Made by a program: the position numbers and the translations under genes. A stretch of 64,000 bases of DNA from Cytophagales bacterium (GTDB lineage: Bacteria > Bacteroidota > Bacteroidia > Cytophagales > Cyclobacteriaceae). The stretch spans positions 868,001 to 932,000 of the forward strand of contig JAWPMT010000001.1 in the NCBI GenBank assembly GCA_033344775.1, written 5' to 3'. Shown in pieces: positions 42,186-49,404 of the stretch (within the stretch, counting starts at the first letter, position 1; every line of letters begins with the position of its first letter). The notes beneath the pieces are model-generated. The model did no database searches and was not told the origin of the DNA. It saw only the letters and a list, made by a program, of their open reading frames with translations.

Positions 42186-42953
42186 ATGAACCAGAAACAC
42201 GCCATCTTAACCAATTTCGTACAACATGCCGCTGAAATTCCCGAACAGACAGCAAACATGGAAGTTGTGACGATCGGTCATTTAACAGTTGTGAACAGTG
42301 GGCTGCCGTGTGACACCTTCAACACGATCCATGTGCAAGGGAATTTCACTTCAAATGAATTGGAGCAAGCTTTAGAACCCTTTCAAAGCCAGAACCTCCC
42401 TTTTTGCTTATGGATCAGTCAGGAATATGTAAATGATTCAACCATTCATGACCTGCAGGAAGCAGGGCTACATTGCCAGGCAGAGGAAGCTGGCATGATA
42501 CTGGACCTGACTGCCTATGAACCAATATCCAGCGATAAACACCAAAATATCCGTAAGGCTACTTCGCCGGAAATGATCCGTGAATTCAGCCAGGTAATTG
42601 CCAATAATTGGTCTCCTCCCGATCAGGAGGTCATCAACTTCTATGAGAAGACAGCTCCGGAATTCATACAACTTAAAGAAAGGGTTTCATTGCTAAGCTA
42701 TTATCAGGATGGAGAAGCGGTGGCCACGGTAGAAGTTTTTGCTACGGATGATCAGGTCGTGGGTATTCATGGGCTGGCAACCTTAGAAGACACCAGAGGT
42801 CATGGTATTGGGTCTGCTTTGATGACCAAAGTGCTGAACGAAGCAAAAGCTGAGGGGTATTTATGGGCCGTATTGCTCGCCACTTCCGACGGTGCTGGCA
42901 TCTATCAAAAACTTGGCTTTCAGACATTAACGACGTTCTATGAATATGCCTAA
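42186..42953 (+). CDS. GNAT-family N-acetyltransferase
   Basis: 255 residues. The C-terminal half has the acetyl-CoA-binding signature I-H-G-L-A-T-L-E-D-T-R-G-H-G-I-G-S-A-L-M (near 195-214) and Y-Q-K-L-G-F-Q at the end. The N-terminal half is a degenerate second GNAT-like lobe. Substrate unknown. Divergent from icd with a 147-base AT-rich gap; its end overlaps the next gene by 14 bases. Confidence 0.9.
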   Translation: MNQKHAILTNFVQHAAEIPEQTANMEVVTIGHLTVVNSGLPCDTFNTIHVQGNFTSNELEQALEPFQSQNLPFCLWISQEYVNDSTIHDLQEAGLHCQAEEAGMILDLTAYEPISSDKHQNIRKATSPEMIREFSQVIANNWSPPDQEVINFYEKTAPEFIQLKERVSLLSYYQDGEAVATVEVFATDDQVVGIHGLATLEDTRGHGIGSALMTKVLNEAKAEGYLWAVLLATSDGAGIYQKLGFQTLTTFYEYA

Positions 42954-44295
42954 AAGCAGGGAGAATATACATCGCTCAACTCAGTATAGAATACTAGCTG
43001 TATCGTTGTTGCTCATCGCAACCTTATGTACAAACGGGCAAGAGTTCCAATCCTTCTTTACCGGCAATTCAGACGATATGATTACCGAACCCAAAGGAGG
43101 CATTTGCTTGATGGGCGGTGCATCCGAAGATGATGAAGCCATGCGATGGTTTTTAGAAAAAGCCAATGGCGGAGACATTCTGGTACTCCGGAGTAGTGGA
43201 TCTGATGGGTACAATGAATATTTCTACTCTGAATTAGGCGTGCCCGTCAACTCGGTTGAGACAATTGTTTTTAACCAGGCGGCCGCAGCCAATGACCCCT
43301 ACATTTATCAAAAAATAGCACAAGCTGAAGCAATCTGGTTTGCCGGAGGCGATCAATGGAAATACATCTCCTATTGGCGCAACACGCCTATTGATGAGTT
43401 CATCAATATAGCAGTAAAAGATCGGAATATTGCTATTGGCGGTACAAGTGCCGGCATGGCGATCATGGGCCAATTTTATTTCTCGGCCGCCAATGGCACG
43501 ATACGATCTGAGGAGGCATTGGCTGATCCTTATGACCAAAGGATTACGGTAGATTCTACCACCTTCCTACAGAATGAGAATTTAGAAAACACCATTACGG
43601 ATACCCATTTTGATGATCCTGATCGAAAAGGCCGATTGGTAACATTTATCGCCAGGATATTGGCTGATTATCGCACCAATGTACGAGCCATTGCTTGTGA
43701 GGAGTATACCGCGGTTTGTATAGAGCCAGATGGAATTGCGCGTGTTTTTGGAGGCTTTCCCGAGGAACAGGATTTTGCCTACTTCGTACAAATCAATTGC
43801 GTGCAGTCTGATAATCGACCTGAAACTATCTTATCCGGGGAGCCGCTACATTGGGAACAAGGAGGTGCCGCACTCAAGGTCTATCAAATACCTGGAACGG
43901 CTACGGGTACTAATACCTTCGATTTAAAAGATTGGATCACTGGTAATGGCGGAAGTTGGTGGAATTGGCAAGTAAAATCCGGTACCCTGGAAGAAAGACA
44001 GGGTGGTGAATTGAATTGTGATCCGCTTTCCACTGACGGTTTTGGCAAGGAAATGAATATTCAATTAACACCTAACCCCACCTCTGGCGAATTGGTGGTC
44101 GGTGATTTACAACCAGGCCTGGAATTAACTGATCTGAATATCATTGATGTTCTGGGAAGGCAACAGCCATTGAAGGCGACCAAAAGAACGCCGACTGAAT
44201 TCCTGATTGACATGAGTGGATATGAAAATGGCTTGTATACCCTACATATTGCACAAGACCAACAAGTCAATTCGGTCAAAATCCTGAAAAAATAA
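42940..44295 (+). CDS. Secreted cyanophycinase-like peptidase (S51) with T9SS sorting domain
   Basis: 451 residues. A signal peptide (L-L-L-I-A-T-L-C-T-N-G) precedes an S51 peptidase domain with the catalytic Ser170 in G-G-T-S-A-G-M-A and the preceding G-G-D-Q-W motif. Residues about 375-451 are a type A T9SS C-terminal sorting domain (L-T-P-N-P-T-S-G-E-L ... Y-T-L-H-I ... S-V-K-I-L-K-K). Cyanophycinases cut beta-Asp-Arg dipeptides from the nitrogen store cyanophycin; a secreted version would scavenge it from other cells. Start 42940 or 42946. Confidence 0.9.
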   Translation: MNMPKSRENIHRSTQYRILAVSLLLIATLCTNGQEFQSFFTGNSDDMITEPKGGICLMGGASEDDEAMRWFLEKANGGDILVLRSSGSDGYNEYFYSELGVPVNSVETIVFNQAAAANDPYIYQKIAQAEAIWFAGGDQWKYISYWRNTPIDEFINIAVKDRNIAIGGTSAGMAIMGQFYFSAANGTIRSEEALADPYDQRITVDSTTFLQNENLENTITDTHFDDPDRKGRLVTFIARILADYRTNVRAIACEEYTAVCIEPDGIARVFGGFPEEQDFAYFVQINCVQSDNRPETILSGEPLHWEQGGAALKVYQIPGTATGTNTFDLKDWITGNGGSWWNWQVKSGTLEERQGGELNCDPLSTDGFGKEMNIQLTPNPTSGELVVGDLQPGLELTDLNIIDVLGRQQPLKATKRTPTEFLIDMSGYENGLYTLHIAQDQQVNSVKILKK

Positions 44296-44418
44296 AACTT
44301 TCACACCTACCAGTTCACAAGTAAAACCGACCGACTGCCAACAAACCCCTGCCAATTCACGACAAACTGACTACCGGATAAGCCTTCCAACCCGTGTCAT
44401 CTTTAAAAACTATTTAAG

Positions 44419-44865
44419 ATGATGACACTAAAACTCTTTATATCTACTGTACTCATGTTGGGTGCCTTTACGTTCGGGTTTGCCAACTATGCCAACAACG
44501 AGGAAGCTTCCGTAAGCGAGATCAAAGCGGTAGCAGAACAATTTATCGAAGTAGTCGATAAAAACGATGCCGAATCTTTACGTCAGTTGTTGCACCCGGA
44601 CATGATCCAATACACCTATCTGGGAGACAAACTGATCCCTTTCAAAGGGGCGGATTTTGCTCAAATGGTTGGCGACAAAAAACTGGGTGGCGTTCCTCGA
44701 AAAATCAGCCACAAATCCGCAAAGATCATTCGCGACAACACAGCACTAGTCGTCATGAGTGCAGTCAGTAGTGAATATGACTTCATGTACCAGCTGTCCT
44801 TAGCCAAAGTCGATGACGCATGGGTAATTGTGGGTATTCTCGTCGATGTAAACAAAGTGGGATGA
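44419..44865 (+). CDS. NTF2-like (lumazine-binding/SnoaL-type) exported protein
   Basis: 148 residues with a signal peptide (L-F-I-S-T-V-L-M-L-G-A-F-T-F-G-F-A-N). The remainder is a cone-shaped alpha+beta NTF2-like fold (V-A-E-Q-F-I-E-V-V-D-K-N-D-A-E-S-L-R-Q-L-L-H-P). Such domains bind small ligands or are scaffolds. Its stop overlaps the next start (ATGA at 44862-44865), so they form a pair. Confidence 0.8.
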   Translation: MMTLKLFISTVLMLGAFTFGFANYANNEEASVSEIKAVAEQFIEVVDKNDAESLRQLLHPDMIQYTYLGDKLIPFKGADFAQMVGDKKLGGVPRKISHKSAKIIRDNTALVVMSAVSSEYDFMYQLSLAKVDDAWVIVGILVDVNKVG

Positions 44866-45359
44866 GGCTCCTGATCCTGGCATTATTTACGGCTCCCTTC
44901 TTTCTTCCGGAACAAAGGGGGCCGGTTCATGTCGGAGGCATGCATATGTCTTATGAGATTACGAATGACTCAGTGACTATTTCGCTAAGTGCACCGACCA
45001 CAGGCTGGGTAGGCATTGGCTTCAATCAGGAAAACAACATCTTAGAAAGCGATTTGCTACTTTTTCATGTGATCGAAGGCAAGGCCTCCGGGCTTGATCT
45101 ATTTGTGAAAGGAATAGGTGATCCAAGAAAAGATACCGATCTGAACGGCCATACGTCCTTCCGCATGTTGGAAGGCAAAGAAGAAAATGGCCAAACTGAA
45201 GTACAATTCAGAATAGCCCTGGACAGTCAGGACCCTAACGATTATCAACATACTCTATCTGAATCTTTTTGGTTGATCCTCGCCTATTCTGCCCATGACG
45301 ATTTTGAACATCACTCACTGATGAGGCGACATGTTCCATTCGTTTTCGAACCAAAATAA
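44862..45359 (+). CDS. DOMON-domain exported protein
   Basis: 165 residues starting inside the stop of the previous gene; a longer start at 44820 is in another gene's frame and unlikely. A short signal (M-R-L-L-I-L-A-L-F-T-A-P-F-F-L) precedes a DOMON-like beta sandwich (T-I-S-L-S-A-P-T-T-G-W-V-G-I-G-F, A-Y-S-A-H-D-D-F-E-H-H-S). DOMON domains bind haem or sugar; the His/Met content (M-H-M near residue 28, H-H near 153) is compatible with haem. Role with the NTF2-like partner is unknown. Confidence 0.8.
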   Translation: MRLLILALFTAPFFLPEQRGPVHVGGMHMSYEITNDSVTISLSAPTTGWVGIGFNQENNILESDLLLFHVIEGKASGLDLFVKGIGDPRKDTDLNGHTSFRMLEGKEENGQTEVQFRIALDSQDPNDYQHTLSESFWLILAYSAHDDFEHHSLMRRHVPFVFEPK

Positions 45360-45369
45360 TTAATTCAAT

Positions 45370-45511
45370 TTTGACAGATTAGAAAATTGTTAATAATTAC
45401 CGCAGCGGCGGACCACCCCAGCCCTAAAGGGCGGCCCATAAGATTTTCGACCTTCCCCCTTTAAGGAAATGAAGCGATCCACGCACGGGGGTAAAAAGGT
45501 AATCTGTCAAA
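45370..45511. mobile_element. MITE-like element: 142 bases with 12-bp terminal inverted repeats
   Basis: TTTGACAGATTA (45370-45381) is exactly repeated in inverse orientation as TAATCTGTCAAA (45500-45511). The interior is GC-rich compared with its flanks (CCACCCCAGCCCTAAAGGGCGG, CCACGCACGGGGG) and can fold. No ORF. No target-site duplication is evident, which weakens the mobile-element call; a structured regulatory leader for the downstream kinase is the alternative. Confidence 0.5.
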
Positions 45512-45536
45512 GTAGAAGTAAATTGACCCTAGAAAT

Positions 45537-46592
45537 ATGCTGACCCGTCGAAACTTATCTATCAACTTCCTGGTATGGTCACTGGTGGCATTGTTCACCT
45601 CGACGCAACTCTATTTACGTAGCTATCAATCAGAACCTGAACTGGCCAACTGGTGGCAGCAGTTTCAGGTGCAATTGCTCGTTTGGTGGGTCTGGGGATT
45701 CATCACACCCTTCATTTTTTGGTTGGTCACCCAATTTCAGATCGGTCAACGCAACCTGTTTCGTAACGCAAGCATTCACCTGATCTCCTCTATATCAATT
45801 GTGGTTTTTTACCTGGGATGCTATTCGCTGATCTGGAACCTTATGACTTCCAGCAAAGTAACACTTGAAAGCTTTGCTTCCATCTATGTCGTACTGTTCC
45901 TGGCCTTATTTCATTGGCACTTTTTCATTTACATCGCCATATTGGGATTTGTGCATGCAAGGGAATACTACCGAGAAGTGAAGGCCGAAGAATTGAAGAA
46001 TTTGAGCCTGGAGAAGGATCTGATTGAAACGCAGCTTCGGATGCTCAAAATGCAGTTGCAACCGCACTTCCTATTTAATGCCCTTAACAGTATTGTCAGC
46101 TCTATCCATCGCAACAAACTGGATACAGCCATTGATATGACCACTGATTTGAGTGAACTACTCCGAATATCTCTCGCAGAATCTGACGTCCAATTGGTCT
46201 CCTTGCAGAAAGAATTGGATCACTTGAAAACGTATTTAAGAATCGAGCAACATCGCTTCAAAGACCTGGAAGTATCCTTTGAGGTAGAACAACAATTGAC
46301 CGACCTGAACATTCCCAATTTCATTTTGCAGCCGCTGGTCGAAAACAGCATCAAACACGGTATTTCGCAGAAACAAAATTCGAAACGCATCAACATCGGC
46401 GCTAAAAAAGAAAAGGGGCAGTTAATAATATCCGTTTTCAACGAAGGCCCACCGTTGAAAAGTGAACAAGTGGAAGGAATTGGGTTAAGTAATATTCAGG
46501 AACGGCTGACCAATGTGTATGAAGGGCAATCTAGTTTTCATATCCATTCCGTGGAAAATGGCGTAGAAGCAGAAATAAGAATCCCTGCATGA
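45537..46592 (+). CDS. LytS/YehU-type membrane histidine kinase
   Basis: 351 residues: four membrane helices (about 8-27, 40-62, 75-97 and 115-140), a coiled coil, then a His_kinase domain with the phospho-acceptor His177 in Q-L-Q-P-H-F-L-F-N-A-L-N and an HATPase N-box P-L-V-E-N-S-I-K-H-G. It phosphorylates the adjacent LytTR regulator (four-base overlap). No extracellular sensor domain is visible; the membrane part itself is the sensor. The structured element at 45370-45511 is in its leader. Confidence 0.94.
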   Translation: MLTRRNLSINFLVWSLVALFTSTQLYLRSYQSEPELANWWQQFQVQLLVWWVWGFITPFIFWLVTQFQIGQRNLFRNASIHLISSISIVVFYLGCYSLIWNLMTSSKVTLESFASIYVVLFLALFHWHFFIYIAILGFVHAREYYREVKAEELKNLSLEKDLIETQLRMLKMQLQPHFLFNALNSIVSSIHRNKLDTAIDMTTDLSELLRISLAESDVQLVSLQKELDHLKTYLRIEQHRFKDLEVSFEVEQQLTDLNIPNFILQPLVENSIKHGISQKQNSKRINIGAKKEKGQLIISVFNEGPPLKSEQVEGIGLSNIQERLTNVYEGQSSFHIHSVENGVEAEIRIPA

Positions 46593-47344
46593 GAAAAACT
46601 GTATTAATTGCCGACGATGAAGAAGATGCACGGGAATTACTTAAAGTTCACCTGAAGCGCCATGATCACCTGTCATTGGTCGCAGAAGCCCAAAATGGTC
46701 AGGAAGCTTTAGAAGCAATTCAAAAATGGAAACCGGACATAATCTTGTTAGACATTCAGATGCCGGAACTAAGTGGCATAGAACTGGTCGAACAATTGAA
46801 GGAAACTGCTCCCCCGCAAATCATCTTTGTTACCGCGTATGACCAGTTTGCCGTCAAGGCATTTGAGTTGAATGCAGTAGACTATCTCCTGAAACCTTTT
46901 AGCAAAGATCGATTTGATCAAACGTTAAATAAAGTGACTAATGCCACGGAAAAGCAAGATTTACAAATGCTCATGGCAACCCTTTCTCATACCATTCCAA
47001 AGAAAGAATATCTCGCTCGTTTTGCTTTCCGGGATGGACCTTCCACCCTCTTTATTCCGACCAATGAAGTGAGCATGATTATTTCCGCAGATCAATATGT
47101 TGAAGTGTTTACTACCGAAAAAAAGTATTTGATCCGACTCGCAATGGACTATCTGGAACAGGTTCTGGACCCTGCTGTGTTTTTCAGGACTCATCGTTCC
47201 TACTTTGTGAACATCAACTTTGTCACTTCAATCGAACAATACGAACCGCGCAATTTTCTGGTCCACTTACAGGGCGATTTACAGGCAAAATTAAGCAGGG
47301 ATAAAAGGGACGCATTCAATCTGAAGCTATCGGGGCATGTTTGA
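46589..47344 (+). CDS. LytTR-family response regulator
   Basis: 251 residues. The receiver domain has the acidic pair D9/D10, the phosphorylated Asp55 (L-L-D-I-Q-M-P-E-L-S-G) and the Lys of L-L-K-P-F. A LytTR DNA-binding domain follows (F-I-P-T-N-E-V-S-M-I ... F-F-R-T-H-R-S-Y-F-V-N). The start overlaps the kinase stop. Target genes are not evident. Confidence 0.95.
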   Translation: MRKTVLIADDEEDARELLKVHLKRHDHLSLVAEAQNGQEALEAIQKWKPDIILLDIQMPELSGIELVEQLKETAPPQIIFVTAYDQFAVKAFELNAVDYLLKPFSKDRFDQTLNKVTNATEKQDLQMLMATLSHTIPKKEYLARFAFRDGPSTLFIPTNEVSMIISADQYVEVFTTEKKYLIRLAMDYLEQVLDPAVFFRTHRSYFVNINFVTSIEQYEPRNFLVHLQGDLQAKLSRDKRDAFNLKLSGHV

Positions 47345-47425
47345 TCATCTAGTATAGGTCATATAAATAGTGCGATCCAAAATTGCTACACATCTACCAC
47401 CATTTCTCCAAAACACGTTAATTAC

Positions 47426-47806
47426 CTAAAGCTTTCTCTCCAGCTTATTCATGTTTGCTCGGGTAACGGATCGTGCCAAAGCCAGGTTGGTTTCGGCTTT
47501 GCTGGTTGCCACGTATGCCATGTACTTCCCATCTTCTGTTACTTTGATGATGTGATACTGCGTTTTCAATTCGATGAGAATGTGGTCAATGGGTTCCGAT
47601 AAATGAAGGGCATTGATTGCTTTGAGTTTTGCTTTTACCACTTCCACATTGTAAGCACTGGCCACCTCCGGATTGAATGATGGATCATTACTATGCATTC
47701 CCAGGGAGGCACCGGTTGCTACATTCACAACTGATACAGCAATCAAACCAGGAATGTCTTTTTTGATCGTATCGATAAAACGATCGACTATTTCGGAATC
47801 GGCCAT
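47426..47806 (-). CDS. Roadblock/LC7-like small protein
   Basis: 126 residues, soluble. The layout I-P-G-L-I-A-V-S-V-V-N-V-A-T-G-A-S-L-G-M, then a helix and H-I-L-I-E-L-K-T-Q-Y-H-I-I-K-V-T, resembles Roadblock/LC7 proteins that work with small GTPases or in polarity control. No GTPase gene is adjacent. Convergent with the LytTR gene; a stem TGTTAGG-CTGAA-CCTAACA (47853-47871) lies in its leader. Confidence 0.65.
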   Translation of the reverse strand: MADSEIVDRFIDTIKKDIPGLIAVSVVNVATGASLGMHSNDPSFNPEVASAYNVEVVKAKLKAINALHLSEPIDHILIELKTQYHIIKVTEDGKYMAYVATSKAETNLALARSVTRANMNKLERKL

Positions 47807-48038
47807 GAGTTAGGGGATTTAATTGAAAGGATATACGAAGAAAAGAGGATTCTGTTAGGCTGAACCTAACAAAAGGAATGAGTGGGAGTTTTTCGAGGTG
47901 AAATTGCTAAGATTAGAAAATTTATCGATCATAACTTTTACATATACCCTCATTTGAAACCGAATGACCATAATCTTTGTTGGCCTTACAACGCTTGATT
48001 AAACTTGCGCCTGAATTCCCTGTGAAGAAGCGATAATT

Positions 48039-49094
48039 ATGACAAAAGAGGCTGTATTGAAGGCATTGAGTGAAGTGCAGGATCCGGACTTGAAAAAGGA
48101 TCTGGTCACGCTCAACATGATCCAAAACATCCATATCAGTGACAATAAACTGGCGTTCGACGTGGTATTGACCACTCCGGCTTGTCCGTTGAAAGAACTG
48201 ATCAAAAAGGATTGTGAAAAAGCCATCGAAAAGCACCTGGGCGAAGTTGACTTACACATCAACATGACCTCTGCTGTCACCACTGCTCGAAACGATGCAC
48301 CAGTTCTTCCGGAAGTAAAAAATATCATCGCGATCGCTTCGGGGAAAGGTGGCGTTGGGAAATCCACGGTATCAGCAAATCTTGCGGTTTCGTTAGCAAA
48401 ATCAGGCGCTAAAGTAGGGTTGATCGATGCAGATATTTTTGGTCCATCTGTTCCGACCATGTTTAATTGTGAGCATGAACAACCCGGTGTTACTCAGGTA
48501 GATGGTAAAAACCAGATCGTACCGGTTGAGCAATACGGGGTTAAGCTCATAAGTATAGGATTCTTATCTCCCGCTGAAAATGCAGTAGTTTGGAGAGGTC
48601 CGATGGCAAGTTCCGCTTTGAAACAATTCATCGGCGATACGGTATGGGGACCTTTGGATTATCTATTGATTGATCTGCCTCCGGGGACTTCCGATATTCA
48701 CCTGACCATGGTACAAACCGTCCCCGTGACTGGTGCCATCATCGTGACCACACCACAAAAAGTCGCCATTGCGGATGCGCAGAAAGGGCTACAGATGTTC
48801 AAGCAGCCCACTATCAATGTACCCGTCTTAGGGGTCATAGAGAACATGGCGTACTTCACGCCTGAAGAATTGCCCGACAATAAATATTTTCTTTTTGGTG
48901 AAAATGGTGGTGAAAACCTGGCAAAAAAGAACGAAGTACCGTTCCTGGGACAGATCCCAATTGTACAGGCGATTCGTGAGAGCGGCGACAATGGATACCC
49001 TGCAGCATTAAAAGATGGGGTAACCTCGGAAGCTTTTCGTAATTTAGGGGCAGCAGTCGCACAACAGGTAGCTATAAGGAACGCTACGCTCTAA
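48039..49094 (+). CDS. Mrp/NBP35-family Fe-S cluster carrier ATPase
   Basis: 351 residues: an N-terminal MIP18/DUF59-like domain (residues 1-90) and a deviant Walker A P-loop G-K-G-G-V-G-K-S at 102-109 with the ParA-like fold. It carries or delivers Fe-S clusters. The usual C-terminal C-x-x-C is not present in E-N-M-A-Y-F-T-P-E-E (the corresponding site has no Cys), as in some Bacteroidota homologues. Followed 31 bases later by nifU-like, which fits an Fe-S delivery pair. Confidence 0.93.
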   Translation: MTKEAVLKALSEVQDPDLKKDLVTLNMIQNIHISDNKLAFDVVLTTPACPLKELIKKDCEKAIEKHLGEVDLHINMTSAVTTARNDAPVLPEVKNIIAIASGKGGVGKSTVSANLAVSLAKSGAKVGLIDADIFGPSVPTMFNCEHEQPGVTQVDGKNQIVPVEQYGVKLISIGFLSPAENAVVWRGPMASSALKQFIGDTVWGPLDYLLIDLPPGTSDIHLTMVQTVPVTGAIIVTTPQKVAIADAQKGLQMFKQPTINVPVLGVIENMAYFTPEELPDNKYFLFGENGGENLAKKNEVPFLGQIPIVQAIRESGDNGYPAALKDGVTSEAFRNLGAAVAQQVAIRNATL

Positions 49095-49125
49095 AAAACG
49101 ACTCCAGTTGAAATGAAGGTTTGAT

Positions 49126-49404
49126 ATGAACGAGGAATTGTCACAAAACATAGAACAAGCCCTGGATAGCATCAGGCCTTATTTAGAGGCAGATGGAGGC
49201 AATGTCAAAGTACTAAAACTTGAGGAAGGAACGTTATACCTTGAACTACTGGGCAACTGTGGTTCGTGTCCTATGTCGACCATGACGCTGAAAGCTGGCG
49301 TGGAAGATGCGGTCATACGTACGGTTCCCGAAGTAAAAAAGGTAGTAGCCGTTAACTTAACCGCAAGCGATGACCCAAATGCGAAATTGCCTTTCGCGAG
49401 CTAA
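49126..49404 (+). CDS. NifU C-terminal-domain Fe-S scaffold protein
   Basis: 92 residues, one NifU domain with the cluster-binding C45-x-x-C48 in G-N-C-G-S-C-P-M-S and the helix P-Y-L-E-A-D-G-G-N. It scaffolds or carries Fe-S clusters in the cytoplasm, with Mrp encoded just upstream. The gene for the secreted protease begins in another frame inside its last 35 bases. Confidence 0.95.
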   Translation: MNEELSQNIEQALDSIRPYLEADGGNVKVLKLEEGTLYLELLGNCGSCPMSTMTLKAGVEDAVIRTVPEVKKVVAVNLTASDDPNAKLPFAS

